Below are positions 1-13,400 of a stretch of DNA of 60,000 bases, in pieces; position 1 is the stretch's first letter, and every line of letters begins with the position of its first letter. Source of the DNA: Acanthaster planci (taxonomy: Eukaryota; Echinodermata; Asteroidea; Valvatida; Acanthasteridae); the NCBI RefSeq assembly GCF_001949145.1, contig NW_019091356.1, forward strand, positions 3,072,713-3,132,712, in the 5' to 3' direction. A program made the translations under genes and the position numbers. The notes below the pieces were generated by a model. The model had not been told where the DNA came from, ran no database searches, and worked only from the letters and a program-made list of their open reading frames with translations.

Positions 1-113
1 ACTTTCAAATTAGGTAATGAGCCAGTTGAGGATTTCAACAGAATTACCCAAAATTCTCACCTGTTAACTCTACATATGCTGTAACAAAGAAAAAAACTAC
101 CCAAAGTTCTTAC

Positions 114-3100
114 CTGTTATACTTGTGATAGACACTCAGTGCTGTGGTGTACACCTTGCCTGATCCATCCCCAAAGTCCCAGACAAAGTTCATGTCACTG
201 CCCTTGAAGACCCAGGCTTCGAAGAGGGTGGACTGGTTGACCAGGGAGGCACTTTGGGCATTGATGGAGACGTGCTGGATGGCAGTCTGCAGGGTCAGCT
301 CCACAGGCAGGGAGGTGGCATTGCTGACATGGTTACCGGCCAAGACAGTCACGTAGTACCTTGAAGGGGAGGGGAGGTGAACCAGAAGTATACATAAAAA
401 GACGGAAAAATGTACTGAACTGGCAACTCAAGGTGAGATACTCATTTTAAATTTCATTTACTATGTGCGAATTCCCAAAAAGTGAAAAAAAGTAATCAAC
501 AATTTGCCAGAAAGAAATTATCATTTCTGGTAATGACATCAAGGATTCCTCAAAAGTGCCCTAGGCACTGTAGCTCGCAAGCCTAAAGGAACCTGTAGAG
601 AGGAGACATTGAGAAGCTGATATAGTTTTTGAGGTGGGAGGAAAACCCAAGAGGAATATTCTGGGTAAAATCCACAGAATCAGGTAGGGACTGAAAACCA
701 AATCCACGTGTGGAGTAGGCCGGGATTCGAACCCGGACCGCTGAGTTGAGAGGCAAAGAAAGAACCACTACGCCAACCTGACTCCCCCTTGTACAAGAGA
801 ACCAAAGACACACAAGGTGGAAGGCAAGTTAACTATGACTACAAAGATAATTTTTCCGAGACACGTGACGTGAGCAGCACTACATACCTGCCATGGAAGG
901 TGTACAAGTATGTTAGCGTGTTGACCGACGTGATCTGCACGTCTCGTTGGTCACCCATATCCCAGTGGTACCAGAGGGCGCTGTTCGTGATGGTCACTGC
1001 TTCCAGGGTGATGTGGGTGTAGGTCGGGTACAGCCTCTTCTCCACCAACAGCTGGACGCCCTGGACCTGTACCTCCACCGACACCCGGCAGGTGGCCTGG
1101 GCCTTCTGGACCTTGTTGAAAGCCACCACGGTGACAGTGAAGATGCCCGGTGAGCGGTAGACGTGGCTCACCGCCGGACCTTCGACAAGAGACAAAGTGG
1201 TGTAATCACATCATCGCAAGCCCATCACAGCTCATCCATTCTTAAGTTGTGTCACACAATTGCAAGCGACTGAAATGAAACGTGCAGGCGTGCACAATTC
1301 ATCAAAGCCAACGCCAGCATTTTTTAAAATTTGTCGTGGCATACACGGAAGTAAAAAATGAGGAAATCGGCTGAACCAAGAGTTGCATGGCCTACCTGTG
1401 ACAAAGGTAATCCTTTAAATCTGTAAACACTACTGCTCCCCGTTGCTTGAGAATTAATTTGTGCCCGGGCATGTGATACAACTTGTGGGTTAACTTCTGA
1501 TCAACTATATTTCAGTACAAACGTGAGCCAAGTATAAACTCACTGTATTCAACTCTCACTTTCAGTAGAAAAAAAACACCTAGGGGACTGAGATCAAAAC
1601 CAAAATGTCAGACAACAAGGTTTTGTGCAAACTATCGTCTTCTGTACATTTCCATGTACAAATTTGAAAAGACCTGTTATCTGTGGAGATTAACTGCACA
1701 ACATCTAGGCTTTCCAAAGCAAGCAGAGAAAGGGGATACATAATGGAGCACACAAGATCAGTTACAAGTACATGGCAACACATGCAAAAGTACTCACCCA
1801 CATCGATGTAATCAGTTTGGTCTCCCATGGACCAGTTGTAGAACAAGTGGGTCCCTGTCTCCACTCGAACGGCCAGGTGCGACACGTTACCAAAGGCTTG
1901 GGCATAGTAGGAACTCTCGCAGCGCAGGCTGGTGGGGGGTACCTGAACATAGTACAGCTGGGGCAGGAAGCGCGTCTCATTGCTCACAAGGTTCCCAGCG
2001 GTCACACTGACGGTGTAGTTTCCCTCTGTACGAGTAAATTAATAGCTAATCAAAAATCTGTTTTTCGTGAAATCCTAAACCAAAACATGTAATTCTAATG
2101 GGCAGGATTCATGCAATTCATGGACATAAGAGATTTAGGCATGGTGTAAAAATGGATTTTTATCTTCCTGTGCATATTTTAATCCCTCATAATAAACCGT
2201 ACCTTGACCTGCTGGTTGTGAACCTCAAACCTTAGTAAGACTAAATGTAAAATGGTATCATATCCAACATGCAATTCGTCAAGGACAATGCACAACGAAA
2301 AAGCCAATTTATGCACAAAAGCAGTGGGACCATTTTTCCTTGAACATCCTTTCTCAGAAGGTTCTCATTATCCATTAAGTCAGTTCCACATAGAGCTTAC
2401 TGGAATCATACCTGCGAAATACTGGTGGCGTCCAGAAGCTTGGTAAGACCCGTAATCATCCAATGTCCCTTCCACTTTCTCCGCAGTCCCATCCCCGAAG
2501 TCAAAGTAGAATACCAGGTGCGACCCCCAGCACTGCGCCTGGAAGGCCAGTACCTCCGTGGCCCAGTGGTTGCTACCTCGATGGGTGAGGGCCGCTCCCC
2601 GCGCCTGGCCTGTGGGAGGGTTCAGCTCCAGGGCATAGGGGGGCTCCTGGACCACGAAGGGGACCGGGTGGGCGATGGTCAGTGGCCGGGGCTGGAGGGA
2701 GTTGCCGGCACTGACTGAGACATAGTAGGTGCCAGGCCGGCTGAAAGTGTGGGTGGCTGTGCTCGCGTTCAGGCAGCTTTGAGATACAACACAAAATAGA
2801 AACAAGTAGTTCACACCGATGCTGCATTTATCCCAAGACGCAAGGACAAGGGATCATAATCAAACAGGGATTTATGAATGAAAGACTTACGCAAATGATG
2901 TGTTCATTATGTTAACATTTTATGTTAACATTTTCTCCTCAGACGTGCCTAAAATGTTCACAAACGCATAACAGGCTTGATCATTTAAATACTGCATCAC
3001 CTACAGAGTATAACACTCCTCATAATTTTAAGCCTCGGGTGTGACAACTCTCTCATTGGAAGAATGGTCTCAGTGTGAGTAAGAGGTGTTGTTCCACAGC

Positions 3101-4406
3101 TGAAGGTCAGTTGTTTCATAAATGGAGAGCAAGAGATCCAAGATTATATGGTGAGCTCCTAACTGTTCTTTGAGTTTCCCATACGATACGATCTTTCAAA
3201 TCAGGGCTTAAACAACTCCTGCTCAAACGGTGTGAAAGAATAAGATGATCAAAACTCTTGTTACACTCACTTCATCAGGACAGGATCCGAAAAAGGGTCT
3301 TGGAAGTCCCAGGTGAAATCCACATCATTGCCAGTTTCCACCACAGCCTCCAGGACAACCGACTGCCCAATTCTGACCAGAGTTGAACTCTGGGAGGTGA
3401 GGGTCAGGCCTGTGATCCACTCCTCCACTTTTGCGGTAGTGGTGACAGTCTTCTCCGAGACCAGGTTCCTGATGCGGAAGGAGCTGTCGTACCAGCCCAG
3501 GCCCGGGTAGGTCTTGTTGAAGGTGTAGAGGCATGCCGGCGGGTCCAGGAGGTAGTCGATGACCTCTCGGCCCAGTGAGGCCAACTCCTCCGAGGAGGCA
3601 GAAAGGGAGGACTCGCCGTCCACTCCAAAGTCAATGTGGAACTCAAAGGGAGGCCCGCCTCGGACAACCACCAGATAGGTCGAGAGCGTGCCGACCAGAG
3701 CTGGGTCGATGAGGACAGTGGCTTGGACGATCGGCTGCTGGAGGGTCGTTTGGGAGTGGAACGCAACGGCGGAGATGAGATTGCTGGCATGGAGGGAGAT
3801 GTTGTACAGTCCAGGGGCATAGAATGGCAGAGACACCTACAACAAACACAGAAAGTTGCCACATGAGTCCGAAATTCACTGACACCCTTGTATCTGACTA
3901 GTCTTGTAAAGAACTATCTTGTACTCTAAGACATGCCAAGGATCACAGCAATCCTACGATAAGTGCCCACTGACATCATCAAATATATCCTTCAATTTTG
4001 GAAGGCGACAGCACTTCTAACAGAAAGCCAAAACTCCAGAAAGGTGAGATGTTAGACAGCAATATCCATTCTTTTTGGTGTGAAGTTTTATTTTTTGCGA
4101 TTTAATAGAAAAAACAAAGAAAAATTCTGTGCCAGATGGTGCGAGAACAACATACATCTGCATAGACGAATACGAGAATTACTGAGACAAGATTTACAGA
4201 AGGTTTTCTCCTTGTGACTTTAAACAAACTGTTCAAGACACTTTACCTTTCCATGAGAACCAGCCAGCTGGATCAGTGCCATGCTGGCCTTGGCACTTGT
4301 CTCTGTCCCATAGGAATAGTCGGTTTGGATTGGCGCGATTGTCCAGGTGTAGAGAATGTCCGTTCCCGACGAGGGTGTCACTTCCCACGTTTGTGTCATG
4401 ACAGGT
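114..4406 (-). CDS. PKD1-like: PKD1-like exons 12-17: second PKD-repeat block, runs off left edge
   Basis: Exons 4406-4247, 3836-3271, 2776-2412, 2025-1798, 1179-888 and 359-114. Characteristic strands are ILYTWTIAP (exon 12), FHIDFGVDG and FTWDFQDP (exon 13), FYFDFGDG (exon 14), YNWSMGDQ (exon 15), YHWDMGDQ (exon 16) and FVWDFGDG (exon 17). Closing strands (TYYVSVSAGN, NYTVSVTAGN, YYVTVLAGN) fall at the start of the next exon. Introns therefore tend to cut inside each sandwich rather than between repeats. Exon 17 ends in phase 2 with a good donor (AACAG then GTAAG) at 113, so the gene continues to the left. Confidence 0.85.
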
Positions 4407-7400
4407 CTGCACGGATGACGTACAAACAATTCAAAGTTAAGCCTAAAGTTAAGCCTAGCCCCTTCACTCCTGAAACCTGGATGTCTGAGTGACCTTTGCT
4501 ACTGTCTGACCTCTCATTACCTGGTATACCCAGGTGTAGCCAGGGCTACATGGTGGTACAATCAAAGCAAGTGGGTGCTGAATATCCACCCCTAAGCAGA
4601 ACCAAGCTTTTCCAAACAATGGAGGCTCACAAAACGACTATTAAATGTACGCAGCACAGTTACATCGCTACCAACAAAATGAACTCTCCCCAGCAAAATT
4701 GCTCTTTTCAACAGATGAAGGGGTGCTTCTGCAATGGTGGCTATATTATCATTTTTATGTCAGCAACATTTTCCTATCCCCCAACAACATGCATGATCAA
4801 CATAGCCTATGATTTGAACAAAATAGACTCTCACCCAAAGAACTTGCTCAGCACAGGACCTGTCATTTGAACACCAGCAATGACATTCTGAACAGCCACA
4901 ACAGTTTCGCCCGAGACATCTTCACCTTCCTGGTGGAACCATAGGCGCAGAGGGTAGACCCCCGGGTGAGGGATGGTCCAGTTCCAGGAGACAGGGACCC
5001 CTGGGGTGACCGGATGGGTTACATTAGGGGTGCCATCTCCATGATCGATCAGGACTTGAACTGGGGGTGCACTAGCCTCCCCTGGTATCTGCAAAGTTCA
5101 AATGTAATATAATTAGGTCAGTTGGAGCTTGGAATTAAAAGATTGCCAGGTGCACCTCTTGTTTTACAGGGCAGAGGAAGACAACGCTAAATAGAATGTA
5201 ACTTTTGCGTTTTTTCTTCACGGGGCTCTAAACCACATATGAATCTCACACCGTATGAAATTAAAAGGACATCCAATCTCCCTTCAGTAACTTCACCATT
5301 TCATACAGCTGTTAGAGGTATTAGTTGTGAATACTCGGGTACAGCGTTCAAAAAATTGAATTCTTGATCTTGGATTGTAAGCATCTGTATTTGAAGTTGC
5401 AGTGTGCTGTGCCCTTTGCAGGGGGGGGGGAATCCCCAGAATGTGCAGGACATTAATTCTCCAGTGAAATGGCTTGGACAAGATCCCCGGTGACACTAAT
5501 CACCTTACCACAGGAAGTTATAAACTGAGGATGGTAATTGCATTCTGGGTGTCCTGCCATTAAGATTGGATAAAGGGTTTGATAGGTGCTATAATAAAAA
5601 TGCTAGGCGCTATAATAAAAATGCTTCAGTTAACCTTGAAACACTGATTACCTTCATGGATTACTGGTTCACTGCCCTGGAAAGTATGCTAAAGAATGTT
5701 AACAAAACCAATACCTAAGCTCTTAGTATTAAGTTTTTTAACAACTTGTCAAGTTCTGGGGATGTACGCATAAGTAAAAGGTATTGTGGCTAGACCAAAA
5801 AAATGAGTGTGACTTTAACAATGATACACGTGGTTCCATAAAAACTCAGAAAATGTACACAAATTTTAAAGATGAACAAAGAAATGGACCAGAGAGAGAC
5901 TTGAAATTAGAACCTCCAGAACACCCTAACGGCTCTCTACCAACTGACTGAGCCACCCAGACCTATGTTGGCAGTTCATACCATTTGTCAGCATGTTCAA
6001 GGGGGTACTAGTCGAAAACCAATCCTGAAAAACCATACCGTTTATGCCAACTACTCCCTAGACGTACAATTCAACATGGGAAGTTGTGATCACTCAAGAT
6101 GATACCATTTTTCTAAACACAAATCATCAGATATTTTCTGACATTTTCTAAAGGTTGAGTTTGAGCTAGGTGTGTAAAGAATAATTTGGAAAGATCCCTC
6201 AGTAAGCCATCATCAGTGCTGCATGTCTGGCTTCATGCCAAGCTTACAGAATCCAAACCAGCTGATTGGCTCAGTCACTGACCCTCCTCCCGGTCCCTTC
6301 CAAACTTAGGACACATTTGGACTGTGGATAAGTGACTTTATGTGGCATTCCATTGACGGAGATATGAATGCCCAAGGAATTTCTGAACAGAGAAACACTG
6401 ATTTTTGTTTCTGCTCAATGCTTTTCCTTGGGGAACGATCCCCTTCCAGGTAGGAGGTCCCGTGGACTCAAACAACTGACTTGGCTCACGTCATCAAATC
6501 AACAGTGCCAAGAAATAGAAAGACCAGATGTGCCAGAGTAGTCCCACATCGGCATCACCCCGAACTTCCTTGTCTGCGAAACAATTATACAAGCAGCAGG
6601 TGTAGTAGGCAAGGTTTTTTTTATCATTTTCCCGATAGTTTCCAAACATTTTATCATACCCCTGGGGTAAAAGGACTTGAAGGAGAGAGAGGAATGTTCT
6701 GGGACAGCGTTAGTTCTGGGTATTAAACACAGGTGTCAAATATAGGAAATGTTCAAAATTATCACTCTCTGTAAAGTAGGCAGCTACTCATCAACATAAT
6801 TGTCCTGGAAATGTGAAAGCTATAAGAAGAGATTTGGGGAAGATAAGGAATATTTGGAGACATCTAATCTTACAGTCCATTAAATTTTAAATGAAGGTGT
6901 GAAGCTAAAAATGAACCAATTACCTTAAATGATGCAGAAGAATAAGTGTATTTTACAACTGCTAACAGGTACTTATGGTCCCTCCTCAACCAACCTTAAT
7001 CTGGTGGTAGACTACCATTTACCAATAGGCCTAGATGCAAATGATTAACATTTGAGAATACCTAAGACAGTAAATGCATACTAAAAATCTAAATATACCA
7101 TACACTTCAAATGTATATCACCTGACACCTGGGAAGCCAAGAAATAAAATCTCTGTTTATGCCAATGTGACTAAATTTCAGATAGATTTCATTGTCTTCT
7201 GCCGATACCATTTCGTCACGTTTTCTACATGCATTGTGCGATGGTACTACGTGTGAGTCCAATTCCACATGGATTGGAAAGGCATGCAGTTCTGAATGGT
7301 TGACAGAAACTTGGCATGGTCTGTCTGCTTTCTGGTATTTGCAATCACCAACAAAATAAATTGTTGCAGGAAGGTTTAACTTGATCAATTCAAATGTGAA

Positions 7401-10400
7401 AGTTCAGGAACCTTTAGTCAATTTGAATCTGAGCAAAGGTCAGAAAACTTTTCAGGTTCAAAGTGAACTCGTGGTGGAGTTTCAACACATTCACGTAAAC
7501 ACATGTAAATGTACATGATAGTTTCACGGGCAGTTCTATGTTCCTAGGCAAGACACTTTACTGCAATTGCCCTTCTGCATCCCACGGTATGTATGGGTGC
7601 AAATACGGATAGAAAACAGACCATGCTAGTCATCGAGTGCCAGATAATAAGTTATCTCATCGCTGGACAAATGGAAGACATGAGTATGCAATGATCTTCA
7701 ACCCGAGTTTCAAAGAATTCGCAATTTTCAAAAACTACAAAGATGCAAGTAGCATACTTTTTTTCCTCTGTTTCCGAATCTGCACTAGATAAACCACATT
7801 TTCAAATGCTCCATAATTTTTTCCTATGAGAGATACACGATCGGAAGTACAAGCTGTTTCAACTGAGGCTTGTTTGCAACTCTACTGTCCAGAATAGATG
7901 ACTTTTCCACAATTACCACAACCACAGGGGCCTTGGTGTGTGCGGTGTGCATTTGAGCGAGGACCTCTCGCTGCAAGTTCCGATCTCCCTCTTGGGAAAG
8001 ATCAAATCAAATTTTACAACGCGGTGGTGCAGACAGCGGACTATATGCGGGAGACTTATGAAGGAAGCCCGGGCGAGCGGGATGTCGTTGCACGTCCGTG
8101 CATTGCACTCTCCCCGCTGCACAGTTCAAAAGCATTCAATGTCAGACAGCTAAAGATAACATGTACAAATGTCACTCTGGAGCCAAGTGGTATTAAAAAA
8201 GAAGAAGGATTATCCAATTTTATGTTGGCTGCTGACAGCGAGGAGGTCGAGGGCAACAACTGTGCAAGGTGTAAACAACTTGTTTTGCAAAAAGAAACAG
8301 GAAAAGCAAATATACCGTGTGATCTGAAGTCGAAGTTGAAGTCAAAGGTTTTGAATTTCAATTTCTAAATGTGGAGATATCTTGGATAAAGCAAGAAAGA
8401 GTTTGTTGCTGATGCAACATCACCGGCATGAAAATGAGGCCTGGACTTAGGAATGTTCAGGTAATACAATAGAAAGTCATAATTCTGTTCAGGGAGCTGT
8501 AATCAAGCACACACAAATTGGGTGTTAAAGTTACAACAATTCAAAACGTATGAATAGGAATGGTGGTGTATACCAAAGCAACCCTAATTTTAGTAAGCAT
8601 GAATGCACGTCTGTAGTAAACTGAAATCCAAAATATTGTTTGCGCAGGCTTGGCAGACACTGTATTTCAAAAACACTGAGCCTTTTGGCACTGTTTTCCA
8701 TTCACATCAAAAAGCATTTGGGGCAATGAGAATGTAAGTTCCATAGACTCAATTGAGTCAAATCCTTTTTTCTTTATTTCTCGAGCAATTGTTGCCTCAA
8801 GAGTATCGACAACCGCCAAAAAAAATTAAATGAAAAGTAAAACACACTTAACCCTAGCCCAACCCTCATATGCACCTAATTTTGCCTGCCAGCCACACCA
8901 CACAACAAACAATCGTCTGAGGCAATCGTTAGATAAAGGGTGGGTTTGTGATGCAACCAATCCGAGATAATTCAATTTCTCAAGTTCAATAAGTACGCTG
9001 AGGAACCTGCTGGCGCCGTCACACTGGGACACAGATAAACCCGGCGGTGCGTCCATTACAGCCAGCTCTGCACACCCCCGGGCCCGCACAGGTGGGTGGA
9101 GCCCGCCTACATTATGCTGAACAGTAGGACGCGTGTTGGGCACTGGTTATCCAATTTGGGCCGGGGAGATTTTGGGGGTAGGGTTACTGCATTAGAAAGT
9201 TCTGCCAGCAACGGGCAGGTTCAATGACATCCTCACAAACCTTGTGATCTGAACTTGCTGAAGATGCTTTTGTTATTTGAATTGAAAGCAACAAGCTGCC
9301 ATTTGGCTGGCAGGAACCACTGTGTATTATTTCTTGAGACTAACAAACTGATGTTTCTTTTTACATTCTGTGTGCATTTTCACAAATAAAGTTAAATACT
9401 CAAGCAAGGAAGAGTTCACGATCCTGCTTCTGGTTCAATGAGGTTTCAATCAAATGAGATTCGAAGCTTTTCATGGTGAAAGTGGCAAGCAAAGGTTATG
9501 GGTTTGCGGTAGCTCCAAGTAAACTATCTCTGTTTGTATGTGTGGCTCTCATACGAACCGGAGGGTACTTATGTGGTCATGTTAACCTTCTTACAAAATC
9601 TTAAAAAGAGACATTTCATTTTGCATTGTAACTCCTCAGATTTCAGGCCTCATAGTTGGTGGACATGGTTTGCACCTTAAGGAGCAATTACATGTACTTC
9701 AAACAAATATGCCAAGAAGTCATCAAACTGAATGCCATTTACTGAGGGATCGACTTGTCTCCACACCAGAACTATCAGTAATCCACAGTCCACCAGTGAT
9801 AATCCCAGTAACACAGTGTTCTGAAATTTAATTTTGTTAGCAAATGAAAAACCTTTGAGGCCCCCTGGAGGGAAAACAGGATGGCAGTTTTCACCAGTCA
9901 AGGAGCCAGAAGGAAGGTCTGGCAGAAAAACAAAAGGTAACTGGAAATGGAGCTCTGTGGTTTACCAACCTTGATTACTTCAATTAAAAGGGCCTGGGAA
10001 AAAGGAAGACAAATTCTTGGGAAGGAATCAACTCAAAATCTTCTTCATACAAGTGTTTCTTTGTGTTTCTCCTGCAGGGCCAGTCATTTGCCATTGGTCC
10101 CACCAGGTGACTTGTTTTGAGGACTGATAGTTGATGAAATTAGCAGGAATAACCTTGCAGACTTTTTATGAGGTGAAACAACTGAGATCATAAAAGTTTG
10201 GGGTTTTTATTAGAGGAAAGGGTCTTGTTACAAAAACAGGTGGCTAGAGACTTTTGGGGGAGTCTTTGAATCACCACACCGAAATCCTGAGGAACAGATG
10301 TCAAAATAGAACCCACAAGACGTGAAATCCAATGGCCAAATGGCACACAAGCTACAAGAGAACTCCAACAATTTTTAGGGGAACCAAAAAAAGGCCAGCC

Positions 10401-13400
10401 CCCCATAGAAGTTGATAGAGTACCAAAGTTTCACCAAGCAGGAAAAGAGGTGTTTTTGCCTGTGATCTTGATTGACTTGGTGGAACCGGCGTGGGGAAAG
10501 AGTAAATCCCTGGAGCTGGGAATACTTCCGAGTTCAACAGTGGGCACCAGGAAAGGGTCTGCATCCACTGCTATAGACTTACAAGGGCAAAATGACAAAA
10601 ATGACGGATAGTATTTGGACCCTTTAATTATAAGAACAGCCAGCACCCTCTCCTTTTCTGGGAGACACTAAATTGTCACAGCTTCTACTTAGACCATGAT
10701 GAATATTCTCCCTTTCTCTTGGTGGTGTTAAGTGGAGTAGGCGAGCATGTGGGAAACAGATCGGAGACTGGCCAAGGGGGAGACAGGGAAGTCCCTTGAG
10801 AAACACCAAATGTCATGAATGGAGACAGCCGCATGGCAAAGACTGTAATGGATTTGCCACACTTTTTATAGCATGTGGTCGACCACAGGTTTTACACACA
10901 CCCCCCACCACCATGTTAAAATAAATTTGGTGCAACTTTATAACAAGAGACTGACAAGTTTGCCCAAGAAGTGACAGACACATCAGTAATTGATTTTTTA
11001 CTCCTTTATCCCTACTCACAAATGAAAAAAAAACAAGACTGATTTCACCAACAATGATTTAAAATATCTACTGAACATGAAAATGCTCCTAGGTCCAAGT
11101 GATGACTGAAGAAAAAAGGCAATTAGATTTATATTTATGCTTCAGCGCATAGCGTGGACAAAGTTTCAAATCTCTCACAGCACTTCATCACGATAAAATC
11201 AAACGGCAGAGTACATCGGTGCAACAGAAGTATTTAAAATAAGGGTACCAAACAAAAAGCAGTTTGACAATGGACGACAGGCTGGGAAAAACATGGAAAC
11301 CGTTTAACATTCTCAGTGTTATAACAGACACTCAAACAAAATCCAATTAATATGCTTTGAAGCCATAGCATGAACACCACAGTAACCAAACGCAAAGCAA
11401 ATTGGAGCATGAATACTTACTGCGAATCCAAAAGGCAGCAAAAAAAACACACAGATGGAGAAGTTAAAAATGCGATCCAAATAAAGGGACGCAGAGACAT
11501 TGAGACCCCCCAAAAAAGATGCATTTGCACTACAGTGACCATTCATTAGATGAAAAATATTCCCCTCAAAGACCTTTACACACATAAACACACACACAAA
11601 TGTTTTGAAGGGTGTCAAGAAATGCAACCGGTCCTGCTTAGGACAAAATTGTGGAACTAATCGTCAGTCTCTACTGTTGGTTGTCATTTTGCCAGTTTGG
11701 ACAAAGACCGTTTCTTTCAAAATGTCGCTACAATATTTCCTTCTCTTTACGGTGACAGTATTCTGTTGAATAAAATGAAAGCATAATGAACTCAGATCAG
11801 CCAAAAGACTGACGGTTAAGCTTTACTACAGAGTAAAATTAACTTACCTGTAAAGTGCACAACAGGGGAGCACCTGCCTCTCCATATACTGGACAGTCTA
11901 GGGAGTACTTTGTCTGAGGGATGGAAGAATCTATAATCATTTCCTCTTGGCTTGCATCCACTGTCAAGAAAAAGAAGAGATACCAATCAAGCAATCAATA
12001 TGAAAACAAACACTGCTTTCACATTAGGGGGACCAGGGATAGCCTTGAGCATTACATTGGAGTCATAACTGCCTCCGTTTACCCGAAACTGGCATGGAAC
12101 TGTGAGGGTTTTCATCACAGTTTTATCATGAAAAGTAGAAACTGGTAATTATGACCCAAAAAATCCTTTAAAAAGAAATGCTCAACTGTATCCTTTTTTT
12201 CCAGCCAACTACAAGGGATTTTTTTCATTGTGCAATATGAGTTATACCGCCTCTATGAGAATACAACACTGGTGCCAATGGGGCAGCAAGTTAGTGCTGA
12301 ACATACAAAGGGGGTCTAATTATCCACAAGAGGGTTTGAATGTCCTTGCGCTCCCCAGACACAAGTGATCAGGCAGACAATTGGAGCCTGAGCTGAGGGG
12401 GGTTCTGACACTTTGCCGATGGCAGGGCCTGTTACAGCTTACTCAGGGGGAGTCAAGTCAGTGCCAATTTTTAGGGGGAAATTGAGATGACTGTCAGATC
12501 TGAAAATGAGGTTCTGGAGTGAAAGGGTGGGTAAGTCTGTTACTTGTGAATGATCCAGTTACCGAGACAAATGAAAACCCTCCTTTTTGGCACTGCAGTG
12601 ACTTGTTATAGTCCACTATAAATATGTTACCATGACACTCAAAGACAACTTCAGAAAAAAAAAACTCTCAGTTGAAACAATATATTTTATTAAACATTAT
12701 GAAAATGTGGCCATGAGATCCGCTCAGCTCAGACCCTTGACTATGGATTGCCTTCTCCATCCTGCTGGCAGAACTCATCAAACACGACCTCCTCCTTCCA
12801 AAGTCTTGATTTTTTATTCTTTTTTTTTTACAAAACTTGCATTCCATTTTATATTAACAACACTTGACTGCTTTAAAATACTTGCGAGGACTTGCTAAAA
12901 ATTGACTTGATTTGAGCATGACTTGAGAACAAATTTGACTTGTTGACATTACGAACTTGTATTTACAACAAACGCAAGGAAACATGCATACACAATTAAC
13001 ATGAAAAAATGTTAATATGAGACTAAAAAAAAACCACAGTGCAAGAAGTACCAAGGAAGCTGGTCGCAGTACAAGTAACGTACACTGGCCAGCAGCTTAA
13101 CCTTGCTGGAGCTCCCTCCTTTGTGGCAGGGTAGATGGACAACTTTTGACTGATGATGACAATCTTTTCCTACCCCCCAAGGATACTACTGAAGTGAGGA
13201 ATATTTCAGGGGGAAAAAGGGCCCGTTAAATGGAAGAATTGGACAGGAGAAGGTCGGTGTGTTTTAATGAGATTTAGGTCTGCTGGTTCCCTAAAGTATT
13301 TCTGTTATTCCAGGACGCCAAAAAGTTGGATACTTTATCATTCCGAAAAAACCCAAAAACTAAACACTCTTGATTTGAATATAACAAAATCATGACCAGA

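Larger units (their letters stand above)
5089..11847 (-). other. PKD1-like intron 10 (6.8 kb)
   Basis: Largest uninterrupted intron of the gene. Contents seen: a 21-bp duplication, a decayed SINE head, one GAGCAAG-type repeat, and two GC-richer islands (about 7,950-8,120 and 8,990-9,150). A 156-codon plus-strand open frame at 7,898-8,368 has no recognisable domain. No further exon of the gene is needed to keep frame. Confidence 0.6.

Noticed and set aside
715-782. Possible tRNA gene (perfect B box).
   Set aside because: Acceptor and anticodon stems do not pair and the sequence continues into a repeated SINE body.
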